Assembly (NCBI RefSeq): GCF_016545825.1
Contig: NC_052619.1
Location: 8,199,501-8,263,500, forward strand
Origin: Eucalyptus grandis
Taxonomy: Eukaryota > Streptophyta > Magnoliopsida > Myrtales > Myrtaceae
Direction of reading: 5' to 3'
DNA length: 64,000 nt
A program made the translations under genes and the position numbers. This document shows, in pieces, positions 34,529-46,441 of this stretch. Under the pieces are notes generated by a model. It was not told the DNA's origin. It did not search any database and worked only from the letters and a program-made list of their open reading frames with translations. Numbering within the stretch: the first letter of the stretch is position 1; every line of letters starts with the position of its first letter.

Positions 34529-35055
34529 ACGAGCCTTGGGCAGTAAGAGAAGACTGAATTGTATGGAAATTAATTCATAAGCTCATCTTGAGACTGGGGT
34601 CTGAATCCTGTAGCATTTTGCACAGCTCCATTTATTTTAGCAAAAAATAAATGATTTGAAAAATATTTTTCTAAAAAGGATCGATTGTATCACTTAAAAT
34701 AATTAGTTAATATAATATATTTTTAACACATTTTCGTCCATAAATTTTTTTCTAACAATATTATTTAAAAAATATTTTAAATTATTTATATTTCGCAAAA
34801 CTTACGGAATGGGATCCGGTCCGCTAAACAAATGTTTCATCTATTTTTTATGCTTCGAAATTGGACGGGTCCAAAGTCCGTTTGAATTGGATTCCATCCC
34901 AGACCTAGATCCGAATTGAATCGGTAGCACCTGAACGGTTACCCGACCCATCGCTGTTCGAAGATATTCTTCGTTAACTTCATCGCCTCCATTATATCCA
35001 CTCCGACCAAAAATCAACTGCAGCAAAGCTCCGTCGCGCTCGCCCTGCTCCGCCG
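34529..35055 (+). other. RLP3 downstream spacer
   Basis: A+T-rich sequence matching that after RLP1 and RLP5, then the former 5' flank of methyltransferase exon 1 (CCCAGACCTAGATCCGAATT). The TRIM found after RLP1 is absent here. No gene is visible. Confidence 0.6.
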
Positions 35056-35280
35056 ATGTCGTGCCTCCTCTCTTCCCGCTCCCTCCACCCAATTACTTCC
35101 TGCCACCTGTCTCCCACAGCCTCAACTCCTCCCTTTCCGCCGCCACTCGCTTCAGTGTCTTTCCATCTAAGTCCGACCTCGGCCTCGCCACCCGCGCCGA
35201 CCTCCGCGCTCCAGTGCCCCTCACTTACCATCGTCATGTCCGTGTTGATAAATCTGGCCATTTGCTGGACTTGCATCTTT
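35056..35280 (+). pseudogene. Relic of methyltransferase exon 1, copy 2
   Basis: This matches the start of the gene at 60219 and the relic at 19961 (CLLSSRSLHPITSCHLSPTA). It is closer in length to the true exon 1 than copy 1. It ends ALQCPSLTIV instead of ALQCSHFQS and lacks the splice donor and all later exons. The initial SLC codons are altered by a small deletion. Confidence 0.75.
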
Positions 35281-36153
35281 AGCTTATAAAAGAAACTCTC
35301 GTGTAGTCAGTTTGGGTCAGATAAGCCAGTACACTTTCTAGGAGAATCTCCTTGAAGGTATCCTCGTCCTCTAGCTTTTGCTGTGGTTCAACTTTGATGA
35401 TAGTCATTAGTGGAAGTTAGTAAAGGTGAAAAACCCTCTAGAGTTGAAGACCTGGAGATGGCGAAAGGGCAGTTCTAGCTTCGTTACCCGGGAACTATGA
35501 TGGGAGCAGATGTCTGTGGATGCATGAGCAGAGACAAAGCCCTTAACATGTGGTTCTTCAATAAGAAACACATTTCTTGATCTATTTGGGATACTTCTCC
35601 TGAATTTTCAGGCTTAACGTAACATGTCAAGCTGGTGTACCAAAAAGAAGCATGATTTGACGTTGGCTATACTATCTGATTGTCCAAAGAACGCAACTAT
35701 TGAAGAACTTCCTTTGCGATCGAGTCCCCACAACTCAAAGGTATTTGGAGCTACTAGACCAAGTGAATAAAAGCCTAGACAACGTGGACACTAAGGCAGG
35801 AATTTTCGTGACTTAAGGTTGGAGGGTTTCTTTGCGGTCATACTTGAACTATAATTCATGAACACATAACGTAACATGCGCTTTGTACAATTGTCTGAAA
35901 CCTCCAAACCTCCAGCATTAAGGTCATTTCTAGAGTGACCGCATGCGCTCTACATTTCACTTTATGTCAATTGCAGCTGGCGACTCATTTAGTCCACCGT
36001 CCCTTTCGAGATATATGATGAATGCAATAGGTCTCTTCTGACAATACGGCAGCCATCTGCAGCACTGTAGTCCGTAGTTCAGCCGTCAAGTACTATAATT
36101 ATGTGCTCTTTTGTAAAGAAAGGAAGGTCTAAGCCTTTATATTGTAAGTTATA

Positions 36154-36470
36154 GGCAAAAAAACGCTTCAAGTGTCATAACTTTGACCAAAGTGACACTT
36201 AAGTGCCATAACTTACGAAAGGTACACTTAAGTGCCACATTCAAAGAAAAACGGATCACTTGAGTGCCATTCCGGCCAAAGTCCGGCCAAAACGCCAACG
36301 TGGCGTTTTTCCGGCGAAGCGCGACCAAAACGACGTCGTTTTGCACGATGATAGCTGACTTGGTAAAAAAATTAAAAATTACTTAAATTTAGTTAAAATA
36401 TTTAAAAATAATAATTTAAAAATTAAACTTTAGTTAAAAAATTTTAAAAAATAATAATTTAAAAACTTTA

Positions 36471-36504
<34 letters not shown>

Positions 36505-37352
36505 GGAATGGGGGAGGCGGCCGAGAGCCCTCGGCCGCCACCACCCACCACCGGGAAGGGTCGGTGACGGCGGGGGAGGGTTGGCCGGGGTCGCCGGGCC
36601 TTGGCTGTGGGCCGGCGACCCGGCCAATTGGCGACGAGGGCTCGCGAGCCCTTGTCGCTAGATCGGGGGGCTCACGGCCCTCGCTCGGTGGGCCAAGGGC
36701 CGCCACACTGTCGAGGGTCGCCCGGCGGCGGCGGCCCTTGGCCCGACCGGGCAAGGGCCGCCGACCCTCGCAGATCCGGGGGCGAGGGCCGCCAACCTCG
36801 CTAGATCTAGGCGAGGGCCGCAAGCCCCTCAGATCCGGCGGCGAGGGCTCGCGGCCCTCGCCCCATCCAGCGGCAAGGGCTCACGACCCCTCACCGCCGA
36901 TCGGCCGAGGTCGCCGACCCTCCCCCTGTCGTCGCCGGCCCTTCCCGGCGGGGCGGGGCGGCGGCGGCGCCTCCCCCTGTTGCCTTTTTCTTAATTTTTT
37001 AAAATTTTTAAAGTTTTAAAAAAAATTAAACTTTTTAAATTTTTTTAATATTTTGACTAAATTTAATTTTTAAATTATTATTTTTTAATATTTTAACTAA
37101 ATTTAATTAATTTTTTTTTATTTATTTTTTTCCACATCAGCCCAAAACGACGCCGTTTTGGCCACATCGCATGCAAAATGGCGTCGTTTTGGGCGCGCTT
37201 TGCCGGAAAAATGCCACGTCGGCATTTTGGCCGGATTGGCACTCAAGTGATCCATTTTACTCCGATTTTGGCACTTAAGTGTACTTTTCGTAAGTTATGG
37301 CACTTAAGTGTCCATTTGGCCAAAGTTATGGCACTTGAGGGTCCGCACGTCA
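36154..37352. mobile_element. Non-autonomous Mutator-like element with long inverted ends
   Basis: A 1199-bp insertion flanked by the 9-bp duplication TAAGTTATA (36145-36153 and 37353-37361); the paralogous spacer at 21025 is empty. The ends are long imperfect inverted repeats of some 200 bp (AGTGCCATAACTTACGAAA near the left end, its complement near the right), extended by A/T-rich inverted arms to about 350 bp each. Within the ends, GTGCCATAACTT-like units recur as sub-repeats, and CCGGCCAAA and AACGACG motifs face each other. The centre (about 36505-36980) is a G+C-rich low-complexity block (GGCGAGGGCCGC). No transposase is encoded. The 9-bp duplication and long ends fit a Mutator-like element. 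Confidence 0.8.
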
Positions 37353-37361
37353 TAAGTTATA

Positions 37362-38292
37362 TGTTTGTATGGTAATAAGTACTCAGGAAGTACAACGTCT
37401 AGAAGTTAGATAGCGTAGTGCAACTGCGGCCAATTGTTGAGGGGACCTTGTAAAAGTCCTCACATCATTTTTCCACCATCGTGTGGTCAGCCTTTGGTCA
37501 AGAAGCCACATGTGCTGACTTGGGTTTGGAAGAGCGTGCTTGGATCTGTTGTTCCAAATTCTCTTTGTCCTGAAGAAGAAGAAGAAGAAGAAGATGTTTT
37601 TTCATTGAGTTCTCGTTAAGGGCTCGCCTAAGCAGGAAAAGAAATCGTCATTGTGAATGGTTTAGAATAAGACTGCTTCAAAGAGGCTGACGTGTGTTGA
37701 CCTCCATCACTTCCCCTTGTCCAATGCTGTCGACTGGTTACAATCGCATTCAGTCGTTCCTCTTCTCGCTTCTATTATGTAGACCAAGAAACAACGAATG
37801 AGTAAGCTATCCTGGAGATACCTAAACGTGCCCACATTTTGCGATGGATGCAGCAAACGTAATTCGTGTCACCTGAACAACGGCCTGCCCATGACATTGG
37901 CTGTCAAGAGTCGCTACATGGACTTGATTTATGTCCTCCAAGTCCCCACAGCATGATCAGTTGAGTTCGATGGACCTCGTACTGAACTATTGAATTCTAA
38001 CGTATTTCCAATCATGGGCAAGAAACATAAGCGTCCCAATGGCGCCTTCAATGCCGTAAAACCATAGAACATAACTTGTTAGTCAAGTCCAGAATGTGTC
38101 CTAGGCAAGGGAAAAACAAGAACAGTATTTTTGACACAGTAGATGCACTTGACCAGTTTGATATAACACATTATATTGAAGATTCAACATCATTTTGCAT
38201 TATAGGAGGACACAAGTCCAGTTTATATGTCTAAACAAAGCTAATCTGAACTTTCAAATACTCTCCTGTCTATTCTTGTTTTGGCCGCAAGG
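37362..38292 (+). promoter_or_regulatory. RLP4 upstream region
   Basis: It matches the region upstream of RLP2 and, more distantly, RLP3 and RLP5. It ends with a weaker TATA-like TTTATAT at 38222-38228, about 65 bp before the ATG. A GAA run lies near 37577. No other gene. Confidence 0.5.
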
Positions 38293-40140
38293 ATGGCTCA
38301 TAGGAACGGGTGCATTGATTTCCTTACTTTCTTGGTTCTATCTGTTGTTAATCGGTGTCGCAGTGGAAGCGGATCGTATATTTTGCAATTATGTCAGGAG
38401 CTATAGAAATCGATCGAAATAAAACGAGGAACAATAAAAGAAAAGGACACCAGAAATTAACGTGGTTCGGTCCGAATGTCGGAACCTACGTCCACGGGGA
38501 GAGCCAGCAAATCAATCCACTATACATCGGAGAATTACATTATTACAATCACACACATGCACTCAAGTGTTTCCCAGCCCTACTTTATACCCGATACCCA
38601 CGGTGTTTAACAAAACAACTCAATGGACTCGACTCCGCACAAACCCTCTCTGAGCTCAAGCTCTCACTCTCTCTCGAGCTCTTTTCTCTAGCTCTCTGCC
38701 GAGCTCTTTTCTTTTCGCTCTATCTCGAGCTTCAGACGTCTTCACCTTTTATCGGTTGAAGGGGAGGAAAAACTTGTACTCCACAATTGTCAGAACGGTG
38801 CCGATCTTCAAAGCATGTGCCTCCATGCAATTAATGAGAGCGTGTGAGCGGATGACCAGCATGCACTGACACACGTAGAACTTCTGCCTTCCTCTTTCTT
38901 TATTAATAAAAAACAAGAGAAGCCCACAAAAGTTGAACAAAGACAGGGCTACGAGATAGTCTTCTGAAGCCACAAGTGTTGACCAATTTCTTTTCTTCGT
39001 GCATGCATGCACATGGCTATGTGCGTGCATTTAATAAGGTTAAAGAAATTGGACGAACAACTCTTCAGAAATCATGCTGACATCTGAGAAGGGCCACAAA
39101 AATCAACACACGCATTTGTGGCCTCCATTTCCAACGTGCATAGCAGATTGAGGGCGGGATTCCTTCGGCTCGTATCCTACACCATTTTTCATCAAATGCT
39201 CCGCACACGTTCTTTCTCATTTCAGCATGTAAATGTTTTGTGCGTATCGGGTATTGTATAATGGATTCAAACTTGAGACATAATTTAACACTATCAGGGC
39301 TTCTATTTCCTGAAACTGTCAAATTTGCACTATCCACTTCTGGAATCAATTCAGGTTGCTTGAAAAGCGAAAGAGAAGCACTTGTCAAGTTGAAAGGTGG
39401 CTTCACAGATCCTTCGGGCCAGCTCACTTTGTGGATCGGGAAAGATTGCTGCAAATTGAGAGGAATTGTATGCAGCAACCGGACTGGGCTTGCCACAGTC
39501 CGTATGTAGATAATAATCAAAGCAGCGACAAGCACTTTGGGGTGAGATCAGTCCTTCTATGCTCAAAATAAAAGAGTTGAACTACTTGGATTTAAGCACA
39601 AACGATTTTGGAGGCGCCCAAATCCTGGGATTCATCGGTTCGCTAAAGCAGCTGTGCTACTTCAATCTATCGGGCGCATCTTTCGGGGGGAACGATCCCT
39701 CCGAGTCTTGGGAATCTTTCGCAACTTCAGTATCTGGACCTTAGCTATTGCTTTGCCGAATTTAGCCAAAACGATCTTCTCTGGCTTCATGGCCTCTCTT
39801 CCCTAAGATATATTAATCTCAGAGCCGTTGATCTCAGTAAAGCTGCTGACTATCGGCTCCAAGCTATCAATTCTACCTTCTCTCACAGAGTTGCGCTTGC
39901 CCAACTGTTTCCTGTCAACGCTTCCTCTTGCTATCCCATACATAAATATCACATCACTTGAGGTCCTCGATCTCTCAAACAATAACTTCAACTCTACGTC
40001 GCCCCGGTGGCTGTTCAATCTCACTCGCCTCCTGCATCTTGATTTGAACTCAAATAGTCTTGGGGGCGAGGTTCCAAATGAATTTGCTAATCTAGCGTCC
40101 CTGGGGAGCTTATGTGATTTGAGTGTCCTAAAGCTTTCTC
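38293..40140 (+). pseudogene. RLP4, 5' part: subtype B receptor interrupted by LTR insertions
   Basis: The ATG at 38293 (GGATGGCTCATAGG) matches the RLP3 start. Its signal peptide is cut after 16-17 codons by a solo LTR (38343-39290) and resumes at 39296 with the rest of the signal peptide and the LRR N-terminal cap (GCLKSEREAL, GKDCCKLRGI). Further damage: a deletion near 39490 that shifts the frame, an extra G near 39690, another frame change near 39870 and a deletion of about 50 bp near 40105. The part ends at 40140, where the copia element begins; TTCTC (40136-40140) is its target duplication. The gene continues at 51006. Confidence 0.85.
38343..39290. mobile_element. Solo LTR in the RLP4 signal peptide
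   Basis: A 948-bp insertion TGTTGTTAATCGG..AATTTAACA with matching TGTT/AACA ends and the 5-bp duplication CTATC (38338-38342 and 39291-39295). Removing it with one CTATC restores an open signal peptide. It contains AACGTGGTTCGG and CCTACGTCCACGGGG, phrases I associate with plant copia LTRs. There is no coding region and no second LTR. Confidence 0.85.
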
Positions 40141-40585
40141 TGTTGGGATTAACAGATCCCCAAAAACCGGATTCGACACTAAATCGAACCCCTAAAACAA
40201 ATGCAGAAGACAAAACCCGGGAAAATCACGTATCACCAATCCTAAAGCATACCACGGATTCGAGCGTACCTTGTTAGCCACAGATTAAACACCGACGCCG
40301 ACGTGAGGAAGAGAATTTGGCCCTGTTTGATCCAATGATGCCAAATCATGGTTGAAGGGAAGAAAAACGTTGCCAGAGCCTTACTGTTTTCCTTTTTGGG
40401 AGAGAGAGAGAGAGAGAGGGGGGGAGAGGGAGACATACGTACGTTTTGGTTTCCAAAATGTGCGTTCTCCCTCTCTCTCATCCCTTTTATACGTCCCTCC
40501 ATCCACGGGCCCTATTCTTGTGGGCCGGGCTTTTAGGCCCAACATGGGCGGACGGGCCTTAAGCTCATCATTAATAAAATCATCA
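40141..40585 (-). repeat. Copia 3' LTR
   Basis: A 445-bp LTR starting TGTTGGGATTAACAG and ending AAATCATCA. It has a GA run and TATAAAAG on the minus strand (40484-40491). It differs from the 5' LTR at a couple of dozen places by eye, many of them C-to-T or G-to-A changes. Confidence 0.9.
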
Positions 40586-40770
40586 TCTCACACTCACACA
40601 TGGTGGGCTGAACATGATTCTCTTTACCTCTCTTCAACATTCATACCGGTGAATAATCCGTGCGACCAGCATACTTCGAGAGCTCGTTGATATACATCTG
40701 AGTAGATTTAGTATGCAGTACCCTAGATCGATCGATCACATTTATATCTCTCTTGATTTCTTTCAAACAA

Positions 40771-40815
<45 letters not shown>

Positions 40816-41633
40816 ATTCACAATTATAATTATCCCAAAGACAGTCATAATTGGTCGATCAGTGAATACAAAAGTACAATGTGATTCTCCAAAATCGATC
40901 TTCCTCTTTCCTTCAAACTCTCAATTTCAGTTCAACTTGCTTTTCTAGAAATGCCCCATTAGATCGAATCAACTCATGACCATTGGCAACAATAGCAAAC
41001 AATAAATAAAAATCTTGAGAATAAGTAAGAGTCATGAGGAGACTAAAAAATTGATGAACTCTTTTCTTCAAGAGTCTCACACGACATAAAAGTTGAGATC
41101 AAACTTTTGCCACTTTTATTGGTCGTCTCATGCATACGTAGTATGAAATACGTATTACGGTAATAATTCATTTCCCATGGAGCGTATGTCTACATTTTCA
41201 ATACCGTACAGATGATAGTTCAGACATACCCAATGTCTAACTTGAGTTCACATATCTACTCATTCACAAAATTTATCAGAACTCACATCTGGCATCATAG
41301 ACAGATAAAGTAAAATATGTGGGGTATTTACTTTCGGACATAATAAGTATTATGTCCTCATGTGGCGACATACGTATTTTAAGCTTTAGCTCTCGATTAT
41401 CACTTAGATAATAAGCTTAAAAACAGTCGCATCTCTATTTATCACACAGTAAATAAAGGCGATTACCCGTGTGAGTGGGCTAACCTTATATCCGTCCGAC
41501 ATACTTTCTCAACTTAAAATAATACACTAAGCATTAAGATGCATAAAGATCAAACAAAGATTTATAGGCATTAATGATGAAAAACACAAATTCATCAAAT
41601 GTGAACACTTCAGGGAAATTACAATCTAGTACA
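40586..41633 (-). other. 3' non-coding part of the copia element
   Basis: About 1 kb between RNase H and the 3' LTR, with a 40-bp TA microsatellite (40773-40812). No frame of note. The few bases next to the LTR are moderately purine-rich on the minus strand and would be the polypurine tract. Confidence 0.6.
40773..40812. repeat. TA microsatellite
   Basis: Twenty uninterrupted TA units. Confidence 0.95.
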
Positions 41634-42906
41634 TCAGACTCTACGCAATCCTAGAGATTTCACATGGCCACAAAACACATCTCTAGGTATTGGCTTTGTC
41701 ATAGGATCTGCTACCATTCTATGCATAGATATGTACTGTAAGTTCATATCCTTTCGTGCAACCATATCTTTGACAAAATTATACTTGGTATCTATATGTT
41801 TGGTCTTGCCATGATATTTTGGATCTTTGGTGTACGCTTTTGCTGCTTGGCTATCATAGTTAACCAACAATGAATCTGCAGCACTTCTAATAACACCTAA
41901 ATGATCCAATAATCTCTTAAGCCAAACATCTTCTTATATTGCTGCTGATAATGCCACGAACTCAGTTTCCATCGTGGACAAGGCTATACACTTTTGTTTC
42001 TTACTGCTCCAACATATGGTGCCATTATTCGGTAAGAAAACAAACCCAGAGGTAGATTTTCTTTCATTTAAATCTCCTCTCAAATTAGCATCAGAATAGC
42101 CTTAGAGTCGCAGATCATTTCCATAATAACTCAGCGTATAATCAACAGTCCCCTTTAGATACCTTAGTATTCATTTAACGGCTTTCCAACGTGCTTGACC
42201 TAGATTGGATTGGTATCTACTCACCATTCCAACTGCAAAATATATGTCAGGTCTTGTACACATCATAGCGTACATCAAGCTCCCAACAGCACTAGCATAA
42301 GGAACATGTTTCATTTGTTCCTTCTCTTATGGAGTCATTGGACACAATCTATGGCTCAATCCCTCACCTTTTGCAATAGGAGTGTCTATGGGTTTACAAT
42401 CCCATATCATTCATCTCAAAGTTGGAAAACAACAAACTTTTGACAGTATTGACAAGCTCCATATTGTTTCCGGCAATTAGTATATTATCAACATATAATG
42501 ATATGATCACAAATTGATCCTTGGATCTTTTGATATATATACAATGATCATCATCTATCATTGTAAAATCATATGTCATTATGGCATTATGAAATCGTAT
42601 ATACCATTGTCTTAACAACTACTTAAGGCCATATATCGACCTCAAAAGTCGACATACCTTTTCTTCTTGGCCTTTCACTATGAAACCAGCATGTTGTTCC
42701 ATATATGTTCCTTCCTCTAATTCTCCATTGAGGAAAGCAGTCTTTACATCCATTTGATGTAACTCAAGATCCATACTAACCACTATTGCCAGAATTATGC
42801 GAATTGAGGTAAATCTCACTATAGGAGAAAATGTTTCTTTATAATCAATTCCTTCTTGTTGATTATACCCATTCACCACAAGGCGAGCCTTATGCCTTTA
42901 TATCGA
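41634..42906 (-). pseudogene. copia pol: C-terminal reverse transcriptase and RNase H
   Basis: Reverse transcriptase motifs [35 protein letters not shown] and [12 protein letters not shown] are followed by a stop at 42619. The catalytic box reads YVDNILIAGN, where active copia enzymes have YVDD, so the second catalytic Asp is lost. RNase H follows: SGFVFLPNNGTICWSSKKQ and ALSTMETEFVALS, one in-frame stop, WLKRLLDHLG, then KTKHIDTKYNFVKD and MVADPMTKPIP near the end at 41634. The upstream half of this domain lies beyond the inserted LTR at 46442. Confidence 0.9.
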
Positions 42907-45900
42907 TGTCGCGACCCGATCTCGCCGCCCCCTCGAAAAGTATCCAAGGAAGGGAAAGGTCGGGTTTAGGGGTACTTTGATCACGAGAGTTTCTTCATGA
43001 GATCACGAGCTCTCCCAAGCTCGTACCCCGCGCGACAGCGGATTTATTTATACAATCTAGGTATTTAACAACCTAAGAATATACATGAGTCGCCACTAGC
43101 CTCAACTTTAGGAGTTGGCTAGAAACCCAATCGAGGGTCGGGAGTGTTCCTTCGATTCCTACGCAACCAGATATCTAGGTTCGAGGACTTGGGTTATGCT
43201 AATATTGCTATTAGTGTCATTTCGGTACCTAAACAGTATGTTGTGTTTTTCCTAACATGTCCATGCGTTTCTTTTTACATTTTTCAGGATCATCAATTCC
43301 TAGACTAAGTGATCATGCGTGGTTGATCATTTTCATTCTATTCTATTTTTGAGAAATGAAAGGAAATCAAACAATGAAAATGAAAATTAAATTGCAAGAC
43401 ATGAAGTAAACAATCAAGATAAAACAGTAAACCTAATCATGCAATTCTAAAGAATATAAAAGAGAAAACAATTGAGAAAGAAAGGAAACCCACAACTCGT
43501 CGGGCTTTATACAATGCATAAAACCCGAGACATATGTCGGGAAAATGAGCATTACATGATAACAGTCGGAGTGGACATTGACCTTCACCATCTTCACGCC
43601 TTCTCCATCTTCGGGATCCTAATCTAAACCTAATCTAATAAACCTATAACTAGGTATATGCAGTGGAAGGAAACAAACAAACATATCAAAACATCAAAGA
43701 ATATGACATTATTAGTGTTCAAAAATGGTGACTAAAGTCATGAAGTCCTTACACCAAATTCTAAGTGAAATCCCAAGATTTAGCATCATTATGTATTACA
43801 CCTAAATCATCTATTTAATGATCACACACAAAGCATATAACATGACAAACATTCAAGCCACATGACCTTGGTCCTCAATCAACCCAAAACAATGAATGAA
43901 CCAACTAAAGATCACTTATTCCAAAACATGCACCATTGAATTCACTCAACATATGTATTTAAGGCAAACGGAGCAATCAATGTGTAACCCACATGGTACC
44001 TAAAACCGTTTTGTAGACAATTAATAAAGGATGTCATTCCATGAAGGAAGCACCTCAAGATTCCTAACGCATGAATTTCTAAAAATATTAAGAACATGAA
44101 CAAGTCAATCAAGAATAGATCATAGTAGCATGTCACACCGTCATTCTACAACATATTGAAAGCAATTTGGAAAAATCTACTATCTCATCTTAAGACTAAC
44201 AACAACTATCCACAGAAAAGACAGCATTGCAGTTCAAGACAAATTCCAGATTTCAAAGCTCAATTTGAAAAAAAAGAAAAGGGCAGGGCAAATGATGGCC
44301 AAATCGCACATATAATATGTCAATGGAAATTTTGAGAAGCCTATTACGAATCTCTAGAAGACATTAAGTCCTAATAACATCATCTTCCAGCTCGTTCCAG
44401 TTAAAACAGAAAATTGCAGTAGGTCAAAATAGCAAATCAACCTAAAAAACTACTGCAGAATTAACAGATTTTGTAGGTGTTTTTTAATGACCGAATGACG
44501 TCCGTTCAGGGCATGCAACATATCAAATCAAAGCTTGAGAAGTCTATTTTCTATGTCTAAAAAGGCTCAAGACCAGAAAGCCTCATCTATCACCTCATTT
44601 AAGCCAAAACAGAAAGTGACATATCAAGGCAAATCAAGTTCAGTCAACTTCAAGTTCATGATCATTGATCATCAATCCACATAAATTCATTAACCTCAGT
44701 AGATTATATCAATATATTCAAGACAACGTATGACTAGAGAACAAACACAGATCATGCCAGAAACTATTATTGAAGAATTGAAGTCAAAATTCTCGATTCA
44801 GCTCCTAGATTTAGTGGCTTGTTTCTCACAAAGCAAATGAACTTCAATTTTAACGGGCACCCTACGATTCGAAGCTTTAAGAAATCAGAATTATTTTTCT
44901 AGCTGATTTCTTCCATTAATCTCTGCGTTTAATTGTCCAAATCAATCTATTAATCACATTGACTCATTAACCTCCAAAATCCTAGAACAGATTAACATTG
45001 GACGATCAATCACCAGTCAACTCCTACTCGGCAGACTCAACATCCACCTCCCCAAAAATCTTTCTTAAGGGCAGTGAGATTTTCACGGGCCTCAGAGAAC
45101 TCTTCCTCCTCTATACCCTCACTGACATATCAATGCACAAAAACACGCTTAGCAATACATGAGATCAAACTTGTGGTCAATCTGAGAGAAAACCTCGGCC
45201 ATGGAAAAACTTATTTCATCAATGGTTTAGTTTCAAACATGAATTGATTACATTTACCAATCAATAGTTGAAAGAGACACTCGATAGCCAACTCTGATCT
45301 AGCTTAAGCATTTCATCGAGCAGAAAGTAGGTATCTCGGCCTCGAGTCCAAAATGCCACAGCCAGATAGGAAAGCGCAACCAAACTTATCATGACAACAA
45401 TTTTACAAGCTCAGATTACCTAGTGAACTTCAATAGTAGGCAATTGATAGGGGAAAATAGAGAGAGAAAGCGAGCGACAGGCTGAGCGCGAGATAGAGCG
45501 ATCGAGAGAGAGATGGCGAACCTGATTGAGCGAGCGAGCATCAAATCTCCGGGAAAGAGTCGGAGAACACCTGATCCAAAGCTTCCGAAGCCGGATCCAG
45601 CAAGAGAAACATCCGATTGAGAGACCTCAAGCTGAGAGAAAAAAATCCGGACCGCTCGAACAGAGAGAGCGAGAACTCGAACAGAGAGAAAGAACAGATT
45701 TCCCTAGCGATCCCCAACCGCCGGCGCTCGATCTCCGATCGCCTGCTAATGGAAGAAAGCCTTCGACCCAAGCTTCAACGGAGAATGAGCCTCTGAAAGA
45801 ACGATTGAACCCTCACGAATCCAGAGAGAGATCCCTTTGAGAGCGTCCGTTGATCCGGCCAAGCCACACGAGGCGGTGAGATCCGAGAGCCTCCAATCGG

Positions 45901-46441
45901 CGGTGGCGGCGACGCTGCTCTTCGACGGCATCCGGCGCGATTTGCGACGACAGGGAATCGAACAGAGCTGCTTTGCCGATTCGCGATTGGATCCAGAGAT
46001 TCAATCAAGGGTTTCAAATGCACCAGATGATGAGCCAATCAGAGAGAGAGAGAGAGTCCGAGAGACCGTTCGGCCGTTTTTTCTTTGAGAGAGGGAGGAT
46101 CCTCGCTAGAGAGAGATCGTCCGAGAAAAAAAAAAAAAAGCGTGCGGGAGCCAAGAGCGTGGGAGAGAGACTCCGTGTGAAGTGTCCAGCGCGAGAGCGT
46201 CCCTCTGCGAGCCTTTTAGAGGGAAAAATCCTCATCCCCTTTTCTCTTTTTTTCTTTTATTTTTTCCTTTTTCTAATTTTTTTCTCTTTTCATTTCATTC
46301 CTTTTCTTTTTGTTTGTTTCTTTTCTTTGTTTTCTTTTTGTTTTCTTTTCTTTTTGGCTCTTTATTTATTTTTATTTTTATTTTTATATTTTTGCAAAAA
46401 ATGAATGATTAAAATGTCGACGAAAATTTCGGGTGTCAACA
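42907..46441. mobile_element. Solo LTR (3.5 kb) nested in the copia reverse transcriptase
   Basis: A 3535-bp insertion TGTCGCGACCCG..GGGTGTCAACA with the 5-bp duplication ATCGA on both sides (42902-42906 and 46442-46446). Joining the flanks with one ATCGA gives an unbroken match to the copia frame: KRKADDSI, then one stop codon, then RHKARLVV. No second copy of its ends and no retroviral domain occurs inside, so it is a solo LTR, and a long one. The right 1 kb is GA-rich (45455-46200) then T-rich (46235-46390). The Arg/Glu-rich open frame at 45526-45840 looks like translation of the GA repeats, not a gene. Confidence 0.85.

Noticed and set aside
36564..37019. Gly/Arg/Pro-rich frame in the core of the Mutator-like element
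   Set aside because: A low-complexity G+C-rich sequence is open in several frames; nothing marks a protein.
45526..45840. Arg/Glu-rich frame in the nested solo LTR
   Set aside because: It largely translates GA-rich runs (RERELEQRER pattern) and is open on both strands.
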